Shown here: piece after piece, positions 17,320-27,809 of the stretch | Layout: every line of letters begins with the position of its first letter | Position numbering within the stretch: the stretch's first letter is position 1 | Source of the DNA: Flavobacteriaceae bacterium MAR_2009_75 | Lineage (GTDB): Bacteria; Bacteroidota; Bacteroidia; Flavobacteriales; Flavobacteriaceae | Direction of reading: 5' to 3' | Assembly: GCA_002813285.1 (NCBI GenBank) | Contig: PHTZ01000001.1 | Coordinates: 434,001-498,000, forward strand | Length of the DNA: 64,000 nucleotides | Made by a program: the position numbers and the translations under genes | The notes under the pieces: model-generated | What the model was told of the DNA's origin: nothing | Database searches by the model: none | What the model saw: only the letters and a program-made list of their open reading frames with translations

Positions 17320-19251
17320 TTAGAGTACTTTTTTCAATTGAGCCGTTTTGACTTTTTTACCTTCCTTTTTATCTAGAACACATAGTTCAGAATTACTTGA
17401 AATAAACTCAGGTACAATTTCTTTCATCAATCCGATTGTACTACTATTAAAAAACATATTGGAAACACATAGTTCGTCAATTTTAGACCTCACCATTGTA
17501 TAGTCTAATTCCCTGGTTCTACTTATCATAATTTTTCTATGATAAGTGGGCATAGTATTTTCACCATTGGCCAACAGTTCTTCATATAACTTTTCTCCAG
17601 GTCGCAATCCAGTAATTTTAATGTCAATGTCCTCTGGATATTTTAACCCTGATAGCTTAATCATATTTTTAGCCAAATCATATATTTTAACTGATTCACC
17701 CATATCAAATATAAATATCTCACCGCCGTCGCCCATAGCTCCTGCTTCCAATACTAATTGGGAAGCTTCTGGGATAGTCATAAAAAATCTAGTTACATCT
17801 GCATGTGTAACGGTTAAGGGGCCTCCTTTATCAATTTGTTTTTTGAACAAAGGAATTACAGAACCATTTGAACCTAACACGTTACCGAACCTGGTTGTGA
17901 TAAATTTCGTTTTTCCATGTTGTTGCATACAACTTACATACATCTCAGCAATACGCTTTGTAGCTCCCATTACATTAGTAGGGTTCACCGCCTTATCGGT
18001 CGAGATTAGAATAAATTTCTCAACACCATGACTCATTGAAAGATCAGCGACCACCTTAGTACCTGCAATATTTATTTTAATAGCCTCATAAGAGTTGTAC
18101 TCCATCAAAGGCACATGTTTATAGGCGGCTGCATGAAACACAATATCAGGACGATGTTCTTGAAACAAATTGTTAAGACGGTTTTTGTCACGCACATCTC
18201 CCACTATAGGGATGAAATTATGAAAACCATTTTGCTTAAGTTCCTGCTGTAAATCGTATAAAGCAGATTCTGCTTGATCTATTATGATTAAAGATTTATA
18301 ATTGTACGTACATACTTGACGAACAATTTCACTACCAATTGAACCGGCACCACCAGTAACCAAAACAACCTTATTCTTAACTTGATCAGAAATCTTAGAA
18401 TTCTTAATACTGATAGGGGCCCTATCTAAAAGGTCTTCAATCTGGATTTGTTTAATTTGTGAGACTTTTAATTCTCCATTAATCCATTGTTCTACTGGAG
18501 GAACAATTTTAACTTGTACCGGAAAATCAACCAATCCCTCCACTAAAATTTTCAAATCTTTGGGGTCTATATTTTGAATAGAAAAAATTACTTCAGAAAT
18601 ACTATTTTTTACAAAAAAATCTTTTGTTAAAATATCCTTATGAAATACTTTAACCCCATTTATCTGCTTACCTACCTTCTTGATATCTTCATCGACATAA
18701 CCCACTACACGAACCTTACTTTTAGTATGGTTTACCAGTGCATTCTGAGTTAAAATTCCCGATTCACCGGCCCCATATATTAAAACATTCTTATTGATTT
18801 TGAAGTCACGAGCCATAAAATTGGTATAGAGTGACTTAAACACATAACGTGAACTGGTTAGAGCTACAAAACTCAATAGACTATGTATTATTATAATTCC
18901 AAGTGGAACGGTAAAGTTTTCAAACATGCCCAATTCTCTGTTGAAAAGTACCATAGAGATTAGGAGAATACTCGAAAGACAAATGGCATTGAAAATATTA
19001 TAAACATCTCTAACCCCTGTATGTCTTACCACGCCCTTATGAGAACCGGTAAACACGAAAGAAGCCATTGCGATTAAAGCGATAATCGGTAGTTGGATAA
19101 ATAGTTTATCAATTTCAAAATCCAATGTAAGATTAAATCTAATAATATATGACAACACAAAAGAAATAGCTATCATACATACATCGATAAATAAAACAAG
19201 CCATTTTGAAGCATATCGATGTGCATTATTCACCAAGAAATCTTTAATCAT
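17320..19251 (-). CDS. Membrane-bound nucleotide-sugar 4,6-dehydratase (WbpM/CapD/PglF-like)
   Basis: Predicted to convert UDP-GlcNAc to the 4-keto-6-deoxy sugar, the first step to di-amino trideoxy hexoses. Four membrane helices occupy about 15-140; an N-terminal Rossmann fold (VLIYGAGESGI near 175) is followed by the catalytic SDR domain with TGGAGSIGSEI near 295. The active site reads NVMGATKR near 424, with Met in place of the usual SDR Tyr, as in WbpM-type long dehydratases. The 643-residue length is typical. It sits 4 bp downstream of the aminotransferase gene that should use its product. Confidence 0.93.
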   Translation of the reverse strand: MIKDFLVNNAHRYASKWLVLFIDVCMIAISFVLSYIIRFNLTLDFEIDKLFIQLPIIALIAMASFVFTGSHKGVVRHTGVRDVYNIFNAICLSSILLISMVLFNRELGMFENFTVPLGIIIIHSLLSFVALTSSRYVFKSLYTNFMARDFKINKNVLIYGAGESGILTQNALVNHTKSKVRVVGYVDEDIKKVGKQINGVKVFHKDILTKDFFVKNSISEVIFSIQNIDPKDLKILVEGLVDFPVQVKIVPPVEQWINGELKVSQIKQIQIEDLLDRAPISIKNSKISDQVKNKVVLVTGGAGSIGSEIVRQVCTYNYKSLIIIDQAESALYDLQQELKQNGFHNFIPIVGDVRDKNRLNNLFQEHRPDIVFHAAAYKHVPLMEYNSYEAIKINIAGTKVVADLSMSHGVEKFILISTDKAVNPTNVMGATKRIAEMYVSCMQQHGKTKFITTRFGNVLGSNGSVIPLFKKQIDKGGPLTVTHADVTRFFMTIPEASQLVLEAGAMGDGGEIFIFDMGESVKIYDLAKNMIKLSGLKYPEDIDIKITGLRPGEKLYEELLANGENTMPTYHRKIMISRTRELDYTMVRSKIDELCVSNMFFNSSTIGLMKEIVPEFISSNSELCVLDKKEGKKVKTAQLKKVL

Positions 19252-19255
19252 GATT

Positions 19256-20386
19256 TTAAATTTTGGTTCTAATAATTTCTATAATTCTATCTAAATCGTC
19301 TGTCGTTAAATTAGACCCACTTGGCAAACAAAGCCCCCGCTCGAATAAATCTTGAGAGGTGCCATTAGAAAAATTAGGGTAACCCTCAAACAGCGGTTGT
19401 AAATGCATAGGCTTCCACAATGGCCTAGACTCTATGTCTTGTTCTAGAAGAGCAAGACGTATTTCTTCTCTTTTTTCAAAGGACGAAGTGAGAATGCAAG
19501 TTAACCATCGATTTGAATAATAACCATCAGGTTCTATTAAAAATTCAATCTTGTTTGAACATCCCAACTTTTTAAAGTAAAAATCGTAATTGGCCCTTCT
19601 TGCTTTTACCCTATCATTTAAAACTTCCATTTGTCCCCTACCAATACCAGCAAGTACGTTGCTCAGACGATAGTTGTAACCTACTGAAGAGTGTTGATAA
19701 TGGGGTGCATCATCACGGGCCTGGGTAGCAAGAAAAACTGCTTTCTTTTTCAACTCTTCGTTTCGGGTAATCAAAGCACCGCCTCCAGAAGTGGTAATAA
19801 TTTTATTTCCATTGAAAGAATAAATACCGATATCACCAAAAGATCCACATTTATTTCCATCAAAGGAACTTCCCAAAGCCTCTGCACTATCTTCAACAAT
19901 CGGAATATTAAATTTATCTGAAATCTGAGATAGTTCGTTGACTTTGTAAGGCATTCCATAGAGGTGAACCGCTATAATTGCCTTTGGTTTTTTTCCGTTT
20001 TTAATTCGATTTTCAATTGCCTCTTCAAGTAATTCCGGCGACATATTCCACGTGTCTTTCTCGCTATCAACAAAAATGGGAGTAGCACCTAAATAGAGTA
20101 TAGGGTTGGCCGATGCAGAAAAAGTAAAGCTCTGACAGATAACTTCATCATCTTTTGACACATCTAGAAGTTCTAAAGCTAGGTGTATAGCCGCCGTACC
20201 AGAACTTAGGGCTGCCACATGAACATCGTCATCGATATATTCAGCTATTGCCTTTTCGAAATTATTAACATTGGGGCCAAGAGGAGCTACCCAATTGGTA
20301 TCAAATGCCTCTTGCACATATTTTTCTTCAGTACCACCCATATGAGGAGAGGATAACCAAATTTTGCTCGATGTAATAGTCTTCAC
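19256..20386 (-). CDS. PLP-dependent sugar aminotransferase (DegT/DnrJ/EryC1 family)
   Basis: Transfers an amino group to C4 of the 4-keto sugar nucleotide made by the dehydratase next to it. The family signature is complete: HMGGTEEKYVQEAF at the N-terminus, VEDSAEALGS, and YSFNGNKIITTSGGG carrying the PLP lysine near residue 194. Closest in style to PglE/EpsN/PseC enzymes. The product would be a UDP-4-amino-4,6-dideoxy-HexNAc. No PglD-type N-acetyltransferase lies beside it; the nearest hexapeptide transferase is at 37969. It is the first gene of the minus-strand operon running to wzc. Confidence 0.92.
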   Translation of the reverse strand: MKTITSSKIWLSSPHMGGTEEKYVQEAFDTNWVAPLGPNVNNFEKAIAEYIDDDVHVAALSSGTAAIHLALELLDVSKDDEVICQSFTFSASANPILYLGATPIFVDSEKDTWNMSPELLEEAIENRIKNGKKPKAIIAVHLYGMPYKVNELSQISDKFNIPIVEDSAEALGSSFDGNKCGSFGDIGIYSFNGNKIITTSGGGALITRNEELKKKAVFLATQARDDAPHYQHSSVGYNYRLSNVLAGIGRGQMEVLNDRVKARRANYDFYFKKLGCSNKIEFLIEPDGYYSNRWLTCILTSSFEKREEIRLALLEQDIESRPLWKPMHLQPLFEGYPNFSNGTSQDLFERGLCLPSGSNLTTDDLDRIIEIIRTKI

Positions 20387-20713
20387 CTTTTTTCGGTTTT
20401 AGTCATTGGTTTGGGGACTCAATGATTCAAATTTAATTTTACGATATTTTAAAACATTGAGTTTGTAAAACTAAGTTTAAAAACATTCTCAAAACCACAT
20501 ATTTAGCTAAATCACATGAAAAATCGGTCAACCGCATTTGACTAATTTTTCTTTAAGACACCTTAAGTACGTTCTACAAAACTATAAGGATGTATCAACC
20601 ATTCTAATTTAACATCTCAAAAATCCAATAAGACCCTCATCTGGATTCCTAATCAACATCTTACCGCAATAATTAAAATTTCCGAAATAAAAAATTTAAC
20701 ATTTAAAAGCTCT
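20387..20713. other. Non-coding gap, leader of the aminotransferase operon
   Basis: No ORF. On the minus strand TAGTTTTG (20577-20584) matches the -7 consensus, giving a leader of about 185 nt for the aminotransferase gene. No TTG is found 19 bp upstream of it, so the promoter call is weak. No terminator is visible for the upstream UDP-xylose synthase gene, so read-through is possible. Confidence 0.35.
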
Positions 20714-21700
20714 CTATACTCTATTGTATTCAGTAAAATCTTTATGCTCTTTTTTATAAAGCTCTTCTTCCGGTAGAGATTTAAAGTATTCATAAGTTTT
20801 TCTCATTCCCTCTTCTCTCGAAACCTTAGGTTCCCACCCTAGAATTTCTTTTGCCTTGGAAATATCCGGCTGTCTTTGCATTGGATCATCTTTTGGAAGT
20901 GGTTTATAAATAATCTTTTGATCCGTGCCTGTGAGTTTAACAATTTCTTCTGCAAAATCTTTAATAGTAATTTCATGAGGGTTACCTATATTAACAGGCA
21001 TATCGTAATCACTAAGTAAAAGTCGATAAATGCCTTCTACTTCATCATCCACATAGCAAAAAGACCGCGTTTGACTACCATCACCGAATACGGTTAAATC
21101 TTCGCCTCGAAGCGCTTGACCAATAAAAGCTGGTATAACACGACCATCATTCAAGCGCATTCGAGGGCCATAGGTATTAAAAATTCTCACAATTCGGGTT
21201 TCCAGTCCATGAAATCTATTATATGCCATAGTTATAGACTCCATGAACCTTTTAGCTTCATCATACACCCCTCGAGGCCCTATAGTATTTACATTACCAT
21301 AGTATTCCTCAGTCTGAGGATGCACCAATGGATCCCCATAAATCTCAGATGTAGATGCTATTAGTATTCGCGCTTTTTTCACTTTTGCCAACCCTAACAA
21401 ATTGTGAGTTCCTAGAGCACCCACCTTCAATGTTTGAATAGGTATTTTCAAATAATCGATTGGGCTTGCAGGTGATGCAAAATGAAGAATATAATCCAGT
21501 TCTTTTGGTACGCTTACAAATTTCGTAACATCGTGATTGTAAAACTCAAAATTTTCAAGCTTGAACAAATGCTCTATATTCTTTAGGTCTCCGGTTATCA
21601 GATTATCCATCCCGATAACATGAAAATCCTCCCTGATAAAGCGATCGCACAAATGAGAGCCCAAAAAGCCCGCGGCACCTGTAATTAGTATTTTCTTCAT
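20714..21700 (-). CDS. UDP-glucuronate decarboxylase (UDP-xylose synthase)
   Basis: Converts UDP-glucuronate to UDP-xylose by NAD-dependent oxidation and decarboxylation. SDR motifs: [10 protein letters not shown] at residues 8-17, the UXS hallmark [11 protein letters not shown], the serine in [10 protein letters not shown] and YDEAK near 145. Length (328) and all hallmarks match the short bacterial UXS. Its substrate is supplied by the divergent UDP-glucose dehydrogenase at 22066. The C-terminus has a charged extension ([11 protein letters not shown]) often seen in Bacteroidota homologues. It implies xylose, or an intermediate 4-keto-pentose, in the polymer. Confidence 0.93.
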   Translation of the reverse strand: MKKILITGAAGFLGSHLCDRFIREDFHVIGMDNLITGDLKNIEHLFKLENFEFYNHDVTKFVSVPKELDYILHFASPASPIDYLKIPIQTLKVGALGTHNLLGLAKVKKARILIASTSEIYGDPLVHPQTEEYYGNVNTIGPRGVYDEAKRFMESITMAYNRFHGLETRIVRIFNTYGPRMRLNDGRVIPAFIGQALRGEDLTVFGDGSQTRSFCYVDDEVEGIYRLLLSDYDMPVNIGNPHEITIKDFAEEIVKLTGTDQKIIYKPLPKDDPMQRQPDISKAKEILGWEPKVSREEGMRKTYEYFKSLPEEELYKKEHKDFTEYNRV

Positions 21701-22065
21701 CTGGTAATTAAAATATGGGTTATTATTATATTGATAATTTACTCGATTCTTGGTATAGTGAAAACCTACTATAAAAGCGAAGATAATTACTATCGTTTAA
21801 TCTGATGTCACACTCATACCAAAAATACTATCAAGCATACAGAATATTAGATAAATGGCGAAAAGTAGATCAGTCGTAATTAACGCTTGATAGGAATTAT
21901 TTGATTTCAATACGAAAAAGTACCTCTATAAAAGTAGCAAAAGTAGTCAAGGTTATTAAGTCTTCAATTTTCGCTTAATCCGAATTAATTCTTTTTAATC
22001 GAAAAAAAGTAGGTTTTTTTTGAGTTAATTGGTAATCTTTGCAGCCAAACGAAACGCCTTTTATC
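21701..22065. other. Divergent control region between UDP-xylose synthase and UDP-glucose dehydrogenase
   Basis: A 365-bp AT-rich region without ORF. It holds the strong minus-strand promoter listed separately and, for the plus strand, a -7-like TAATCTTTG at 22033-22041 with one extra base. This element overlaps the TTG that could otherwise start the dehydrogenase, so I place that start at ATG 22066. Confidence 0.5.
21938..21967 (-). promoter_or_regulatory. Bacteroidota-type promoter of the UDP-xylose synthase gene
   Basis: On the minus strand, TTG (21967-21965), a 19-bp spacer and TACTTTTG (21945-21938) match the TTG-N19-TAnnTTTG consensus of the Bacteroidota primary sigma factor. It predicts a leader of about 230 nt. 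Confidence 0.55.
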
Positions 22066-23463
22066 ATGAAAAAAGTCAATAAAATTTGCTGTATAGGTGC
22101 GGGATACGTGGGTGGACCAACCATGTCGGTCATTGCTAGTCAATGCCCTGAAATCACCGTTACCGTAGTAGACATCAATCAAAATAGAATCGACCAATGG
22201 AACGATTCTAACCTAGATAACCTTCCGGTATATGAGCCAGGTCTTAGTGAAATTGTAGAAAAGACCAGAGGAAAAAATCTTTTTTTTACTACCGAAGTTG
22301 ATAAAGCTATCGATGAGGCCGAAATAATTTTCATTTCTGTTAATACCCCTACAAAAACTTATGGAAAAGGTAAGGGTCAAGCCGCCGATCTAAAATTTGT
22401 AGAGCTATGCGCCAGAAACATCGCGAAAGTTGCCAAAACGGATAAAATTGTTGTTGAAAAATCTACACTACCAGTTAGAACTGCCAGTGCGATTAAAAGT
22501 ATCTTGGAAAACACGGGGAATGGTGTGAATTTTGAAATTCTATCCAACCCAGAATTTTTGGCAGAAGGCACAGCAATAGAAGATCTTTTAAAAGCTGACC
22601 GAGTTTTAATAGGTGGTGATGAGACATCTTCAGGTCAAGAAGCAAAAGACACCTTGAGTTCAATTTATGAACATTGGCTGCCCAAAGAGCGTATTCTTCA
22701 AACGAACGTATGGTCTTCAGAACTTTCAAAACTCGTAGCCAATGCTTTTTTAGCACAAAGAGTGTCTTCTATAAATGCAATTTCCGCACTATGTGAAAGA
22801 ACTGATGCAAATGTGGCCGAGGTTTCAAGAGCTATAGGTACCGATAGTCGAATCGGCGCTAAATTCTTAAATGCTTCAGTAGGTTTCGGTGGTTCTTGTT
22901 TTCAAAAAGATATTTTGAACTTGGTATATATCTCTAGAAGTTTTGGTTTAACAGAAGTAGCCAACTATTGGGAGCAGGTGATCATCATGAACGATTATCA
23001 AAAGAGAAGGTTTGCCGAAAATATTATTTCTACGCTTTACAATACCGTTTCAGGAAAAAAAATCGTTTTCTACGGATGGGCCTTTAAAAAAGATACCAAC
23101 GACACTAGGGAATCGGCAGCCATTAATATCGCCGACGCTTTATTAGAAGAAAAGGCAGAGATTGTAATATATGATCCTAAAGTTTCTGAGAAACAAATTT
23201 ATGCTGACCTAGATTATTTAGGCACACGCTCTACCGAAGAAAACAGAGCTCTTCTTAAGGTGGTAAACGACCCGATGGATGCAGCAGTAGATGCTCACGC
23301 CATAGCTATTCTTACAGAATGGGATGAATTCAAGGGCTATTCTTGGAAAGATATTTTCAATAAAATGTTGAAGCCGGCCTTTGTATTCGATGGAAGACGT
23401 TTGCTACAAAAAGAAGATATGCAAAAGATAGGCTTCCAGTACTATAAAATAGGTCAATCATGA
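22066..23463 (+). CDS. ugd: UDP-glucose 6-dehydrogenase (animal-type UGDH)
   Basis: Oxidises UDP-glucose to UDP-glucuronate with two NAD. The N-terminal Rossmann motif [13 protein letters not shown] and the catalytic GGSCFQKD (Cys near residue 275) match the eukaryote-like UGDH group, which is about 465 residues, as here. The substrate-loop sequence [10 protein letters not shown] is also visible. Start chosen at ATG 22066 because the upstream TTG (22039) overlaps a promoter-like element. Its stop overlaps the next start by 4 bp, so it is coupled to the epimerase. It feeds both that epimerase and UDP-xylose synthase. Confidence 0.95.
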   Translation: MKKVNKICCIGAGYVGGPTMSVIASQCPEITVTVVDINQNRIDQWNDSNLDNLPVYEPGLSEIVEKTRGKNLFFTTEVDKAIDEAEIIFISVNTPTKTYGKGKGQAADLKFVELCARNIAKVAKTDKIVVEKSTLPVRTASAIKSILENTGNGVNFEILSNPEFLAEGTAIEDLLKADRVLIGGDETSSGQEAKDTLSSIYEHWLPKERILQTNVWSSELSKLVANAFLAQRVSSINAISALCERTDANVAEVSRAIGTDSRIGAKFLNASVGFGGSCFQKDILNLVYISRSFGLTEVANYWEQVIIMNDYQKRRFAENIISTLYNTVSGKKIVFYGWAFKKDTNDTRESAAINIADALLEEKAEIVIYDPKVSEKQIYADLDYLGTRSTEENRALLKVVNDPMDAAVDAHAIAILTEWDEFKGYSWKDIFNKMLKPAFVFDGRRLLQKEDMQKIGFQYYKIGQS

Positions 23464-24476
23464 AAATTTTAGTTACCGGAGCGGCAGGTTTTATTGGGTA
23501 TCATCTTTGTGAGAAGCTAGTTGCAAATGGCTATGATGTTATAGGTTTGGACAATCTAAATGATTATTACGATGTCAACTTAAAATATGACCGCCTAAAA
23601 CAATTAGGAATCTCGCGAGAAAACGCTGAAATTTTTAAAGAAACATTTCACAGCTCAATTCATAAACAAAAATTTTCGTTTGTTCGTATGAATTTAGAAG
23701 ATAGAGATGCCCTACCCCAACTCTTTAAAAAAGAAAAAATTTCTAAAGTTTGCAATCTTGCTGCTCAAGCAGGGGTCCGTTACAGTATAGAAAATCCTGA
23801 AACCTATATCGACAGTAATATTGTAGGGTATTTGAACCTTTTGGAATGTTGTAGGCATAATAAGGTTGAGCATTTAATATATGCCTCGAGCTCTAGTGTA
23901 TATGGTCTTAACGAAAAAGTACCGTTTTCAACCGATGATAGTGTTGACCACCCTATTAGTCTTTACGCCGCAAGTAAAAAGAGTAATGAGCTAATGGCGC
24001 ACACCTATAGCCATCTTTTTAATATCACCACTACCGGATTACGTTTTTTCACGGTTTATGGGCCATGGGGAAGACCCGACATGGCCTTATTTCTTTTTAC
24101 CGATGCCATAGCGAACGGCAAACCCATCAAGGTATTTAATCATGGTAAAATGGAAAGAGATTTTACCTATATTGACGACATAGTAGAGGGAGTTTATAGA
24201 ATCATTACAAATTCCCCAAATAAAAGAGATAAATATAAAGTCTATAATATCGGTAATAACAATTCGGTTAAATTGATGGACTTTATTGAAGCCATTGAAA
24301 ACAGTATGGGAAAAAGAGCGGAGAAAAACATGATGCCCATGCAGCCCGGAGATGTGGAAAGAACCTGGGCAGATGTTACAGATTTAATCAAAGATTATAA
24401 TTATAGACCGGATACCCAAGTGAACAAAGGTGTTCAAAAGTTTGTGGATTGGTACAATTCCTATTACACCAAGTAA
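23460..24476 (+). CDS. UDP-glucuronate 4-epimerase (CapI/LpsL-like)
   Basis: Interconverts UDP-glucuronate and UDP-galacturonate. An SDR with [10 protein letters not shown] at residues 7-16, the family-typical [12 protein letters not shown], catalytic S-S-S-V-Y-G and YAASKKSNE (Tyr near 169). The long [12 protein letters not shown] segment separates these enzymes from plain UDP-Glc 4-epimerases. Length of 338 is normal. Start overlaps the dehydrogenase stop (ATGA), and the next gene follows 70 bp later. It predicts galacturonic acid in the polymer. Confidence 0.9.
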   Translation: MKILVTGAAGFIGYHLCEKLVANGYDVIGLDNLNDYYDVNLKYDRLKQLGISRENAEIFKETFHSSIHKQKFSFVRMNLEDRDALPQLFKKEKISKVCNLAAQAGVRYSIENPETYIDSNIVGYLNLLECCRHNKVEHLIYASSSSVYGLNEKVPFSTDDSVDHPISLYAASKKSNELMAHTYSHLFNITTTGLRFFTVYGPWGRPDMALFLFTDAIANGKPIKVFNHGKMERDFTYIDDIVEGVYRIITNSPNKRDKYKVYNIGNNNSVKLMDFIEAIENSMGKRAEKNMMPMQPGDVERTWADVTDLIKDYNYRPDTQVNKGVQKFVDWYNSYYTK

Positions 24477-24546
24477 TAAACACAAAACTATTCTCAAGAA
24501 CTTAAGGTCTTAAAAGAAAAGGTTTATAAATCAAATCTAATTACAA

Positions 24547-25545
24547 ATGGCACTTGCTAACATCAACTTTCCATCAAATTATAAAATTTTAGTAACTGGA
24601 GGTGCCGGTTTTATCGGCTCCAACATTAGCGAATTTTTACTTAAAAATGGTAATAAAGTTATCTGTTTAGATAATTTTGCTACCGGAAAAAGAGAAAATA
24701 TACAACCGTTTCTGGAAAACGAAAATTACACCCTTATTGAGGGAGACATTCGAAACTTGGAAATCTGTGAAAAAGCATGTGAAAATGTAGATTATATTCT
24801 CCACCAGGCTGCTCTAGGATCAGTTCCTCGTTCAATAAACGACCCAATTACCAGTAATGAAGTAAATGTTTCAGGATTTCTAAATATGTTGGTAGCTGCT
24901 AGAGACACTCACGTCAGACGTTTTGTCTATGCCGCCAGCTCTTCCACCTACGGAGATTCTAAATCTATGCCCAAGAAAGAGGAAATTATCGGAAAACCCT
25001 TATCTCCCTATGCTATAACCAAATATGTTAACGAACTTTATGCTGAAGTCTTCTCCAAAGCGTATGGTTTGGAAACCATTGGCCTCCGTTATTTTAATGT
25101 CTTTGGCAGAAGACAAGACCCGAACGGTGCATACGCAGCAGTAATTCCGAAATTCACCATTCAATTAATGAATCATGAATCTCCAATCATCAATGGAGAT
25201 GGGAGTTTTTCCAGGGATTTCACATATATTGATAATGTCATTGAAATGAATTTAAGAGCACTAATGACAGACAATAAGGAAGCCATAAACACCGTTTACA
25301 ATGTGGCATATGGAGAACGCACCAATCTAAAGGAGCTGGTAACCTTCTTAAAGGAATATTTGGGGGCTTATGATTCCAAAATAATGGAGGTAGATGCTGT
25401 ATATGGTCCAGAACGGAAAGGAGATGTTCCACATTCACTGGCATCAATAGAGAAAGCCCGTGAAAAATTAGCATATAATCCCCAATACGACATCAAGACT
25501 GGCCTAAAGTCAGCAATGGACTGGTATTGGCATAATTTAAATTAA
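24547..25545 (+). CDS. UDP-HexNAc(A) 4-epimerase (WbpP/TviC-like)
   Basis: Epimerises UDP-GlcNAc or UDP-GlcNAcA at C4. SDR motifs GGAGFIGSN near residue 19, AASSSTYGDS and YAITKYVNE (Tyr near 155); RYFNVFGRRQDPNGAYAAVI is the hallmark of the WbpP/WbgU/TviC group. The N-terminal extension (ALANINFPSNYK) before the Rossmann strand is usual in this group. With the following TviB-like dehydrogenase (6 bp downstream) it forms the standard pair for UDP-GalNAc uronic acid, as in Vi antigen synthesis. Confidence 0.92.
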   Translation: MALANINFPSNYKILVTGGAGFIGSNISEFLLKNGNKVICLDNFATGKRENIQPFLENENYTLIEGDIRNLEICEKACENVDYILHQAALGSVPRSINDPITSNEVNVSGFLNMLVAARDTHVRRFVYAASSSTYGDSKSMPKKEEIIGKPLSPYAITKYVNELYAEVFSKAYGLETIGLRYFNVFGRRQDPNGAYAAVIPKFTIQLMNHESPIINGDGSFSRDFTYIDNVIEMNLRALMTDNKEAINTVYNVAYGERTNLKELVTFLKEYLGAYDSKIMEVDAVYGPERKGDVPHSLASIEKAREKLAYNPQYDIKTGLKSAMDWYWHNLN

Positions 25546-25551
25546 GCAAGT

Positions 25552-26832
25552 ATGAATTCACCTAAAATAGCAATAATTGGCTTAGGATATGTAGGTTTGC
25601 CACTCGCTAGGCTTTTTGCCACAAAATATTCCGTAGTTGGCTTTGACATTAATCAAAGTAGAATAAATGAACTACAATCTGGAACCGACACCACATTAGA
25701 AGTAAGTGATGAAATACTTCAAAAAGTTTTAGTCGACAGCCCCACAGATAAAAAGGGACTATTTTGTACAAGTCAATCAAAAAATCTCGAGGACTGTACT
25801 TATTATATCATTACTGTACCAACTCCTGTTGACAGTACTAATCGACCTATCTTAACGCCCCTCTACAAAGCCAGTCAAACTGTAGGTGCTGTATTAAAAA
25901 AGGGGGACGTTGTAGTTTATGAATCTACCGTTTACCCAGGGGCCACGGAAGACGAATGTGTACCCGTTCTTGAAAATGTTAGCAATCTAAAATTCAATCA
26001 AGATTTTTTTGTTGGTTATTCTCCAGAGCGAATTAATCCTGGAGATAAAGAGCACACGGTAGAAAAGATTTTAAAGGTCACTTCTGGATCAACCCCAATT
26101 ATAGGAAAAAAAATAGACCAGCTATATGCTTCCGTTATTACAGCGGGAACATATTTAGCCCCAAGTATTAAAGTTGCGGAAGCTGCTAAAGTTATAGAAA
26201 ATTCCCAAAGAGATATTAATATCGCCTTCGTAAATGAACTGGCTAAAATTTTTAATCTCATGGGGGTTGACACAGACGAAGTTCTAAAAGCGGCAGGTAC
26301 GAAATGGAATTTTTTACCCTTCAAGCCAGGACTAGTTGGTGGACACTGTATAGGTGTAGACCCATATTATTTAGCACAGAAAGCTCAAGAATATGGTTAC
26401 CACCCAGAAATTATCTTAGCCGGAAGACGAATGAATGACGGAATGGGAAAATACGTTGCTTCTGAAGTTATAAAGTTGATGGTTCAAAGAGATATTAAAA
26501 TTAAGAACGCTAAAATTCTTATTTTAGGAATTACTTTCAAAGAGAACTGTCCTGATGTTCGAAATACGAAAGCGGTAGATGTCATCAATAATTTGAAGTC
26601 ATATGGAACGGAAATCACGATTCTAGACCCTTGGGCTTCAAGTTCTGAAGTTATGAGGGAGTATCAAATAGAGACTACCAAAAATTTACCGAATGAGACT
26701 TATGATGCGGTAGTTTTAACTGTAGCCCATAAAGAATTTTTGGAGATGGATATTAAATCTTGTCTGAACGAAAATGGAGTATTATATGATGTTAAGAGTA
26801 TACTTAAATTTCCTGTTGATGGGAGACTATAA
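25552..26832 (+). CDS. UDP-N-acetyl-D-hexosamine 6-dehydrogenase (TviB/WbpA/WbpO-like)
   Basis: Oxidises C6 of UDP-GlcNAc or UDP-GalNAc to the uronic acid with NAD. N-terminal [13 protein letters not shown], middle ESTVYPG and NPGDKEHTV, and the catalytic [12 protein letters not shown] (Cys near 265) identify the TviB group of 425-residue enzymes. It is a distinct family from the UDP-glucose dehydrogenase at 22066. It ends the plus-strand sugar operon and is followed by a strong terminator. Confidence 0.93.
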   Translation: MNSPKIAIIGLGYVGLPLARLFATKYSVVGFDINQSRINELQSGTDTTLEVSDEILQKVLVDSPTDKKGLFCTSQSKNLEDCTYYIITVPTPVDSTNRPILTPLYKASQTVGAVLKKGDVVVYESTVYPGATEDECVPVLENVSNLKFNQDFFVGYSPERINPGDKEHTVEKILKVTSGSTPIIGKKIDQLYASVITAGTYLAPSIKVAEAAKVIENSQRDINIAFVNELAKIFNLMGVDTDEVLKAAGTKWNFLPFKPGLVGGHCIGVDPYYLAQKAQEYGYHPEIILAGRRMNDGMGKYVASEVIKLMVQRDIKIKNAKILILGITFKENCPDVRNTKAVDVINNLKSYGTEITILDPWASSSEVMREYQIETTKNLPNETYDAVVLTVAHKEFLEMDIKSCLNENGVLYDVKSILKFPVDGRL

Positions 26833-26892
26833 GTATACTAATCGAGATTAATTTTAATAAAACAAAGTTGAAATCTTAAAACATAATATTAC

Positions 26893-26924
26893 ACCTACGG
26901 AGCTAGCTCCGTAGGTTTTTTTTT
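26893..26924 (+). terminator. Strong rho-independent terminator
   Basis: A perfect 24-bp palindrome (ACCTACGGAGCT / AGCTCCGTAGGT) is followed by nine T. It ends the nucleotide-sugar operon. Confidence 0.9.
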
Positions 26925-27809
26925 ACCAAATTGGATGTTTATAATTTATCACTATAAAATTCTTCCTTTCGTCATTGTTTCTATCGAATCAATAATCAGA
27001 TAATTGAATTATTTCCTGTGTTTATAAAATTAAATGATACTAATATGTAGTGCATTATTATAGTAAGTGTATGACTATCGACTTTTCCGTCTAATTTTTT
27101 TATAGATTTTCAAACCATATAGCAAGCACCTATCGGAATGGTTGATACGCTGATTATTAATTCCACCCTTCCAATACTAATTTCATAACCCTTACAATGT
27201 TTTCTATACTCAAATATTAACTAAGTGATGCCCCTCTTAAATATAATAAGCAATATATAAAGACTTTACTTCCTGTAAACAATGTGTTATAATGTAAAGG
27301 ACCTTTTAGATTTCTAGCATTATCGTCCCTTAAGGTTTGAAGTTTCAAACTCCGAGTAAGTTTCGAAGCCTTATTGAAAATTCTTCTCCACTCTAACCTA
27401 TATGCATTAGCTTTTTAATATATTCCGTAGACAAAAAATGCTTAAAAGCTTCAGTCAAAATATATCATAACATCAAAATACTAATCAAAAAAATACTTTA
27501 TTTAATAAAATAAATCTTACAATAATTGTAAGTATTTAGTATTTCATCGATTATTTTATCAATTGGCATGCATTTCATCTATAAAATCTACCGTTAAACA
27601 ACATTTCGTAATACTATTAGTTATAAAATTGTAGAATCGACCTCTTAGATTATTATCATGGTACTCTAAGCTATTTCAAGTTATAAACTTGATAGTGTTT
27701 TTCAGTTATATAATACTTAAACTAACAATAGTCTATAGTGTTTTCCCAAAGGCCCTAACGACTTTAATTACGGCGTCCCAAAGCTAAAGCTCAAAAATTT
27801 AACCTACTT
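26925..27809. other. Long non-coding stretch with three perfect inverted repeats
   Basis: About 885 bp after the terminator, with no ORF I would support. It contains inverted repeats GTTTGAA-GT-TTCAAAC (27335-27350), CTTACAAT-A-ATTGTAAG (27516-27532) and TCAAGTT-ATA-AACTTGA (27676-27692), which fit operators or short RNA hairpins. I find no clean TAnnTTTG box. It may be a long leader or a control region for the lipoprotein gene at 27810, or hold an unrecognised small RNA. Confidence 0.5.

Noticed and set aside
17546-18031. Plus-strand ORF of 161 residues
   Set aside because: Antisense to the dehydratase gene, whose conserved motifs cover this stretch.
22039-22065. TTG start of the UDP-glucose dehydrogenase
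   Set aside because: It overlaps a -7-like promoter element; ATG 22066 gives the normal N-terminus.
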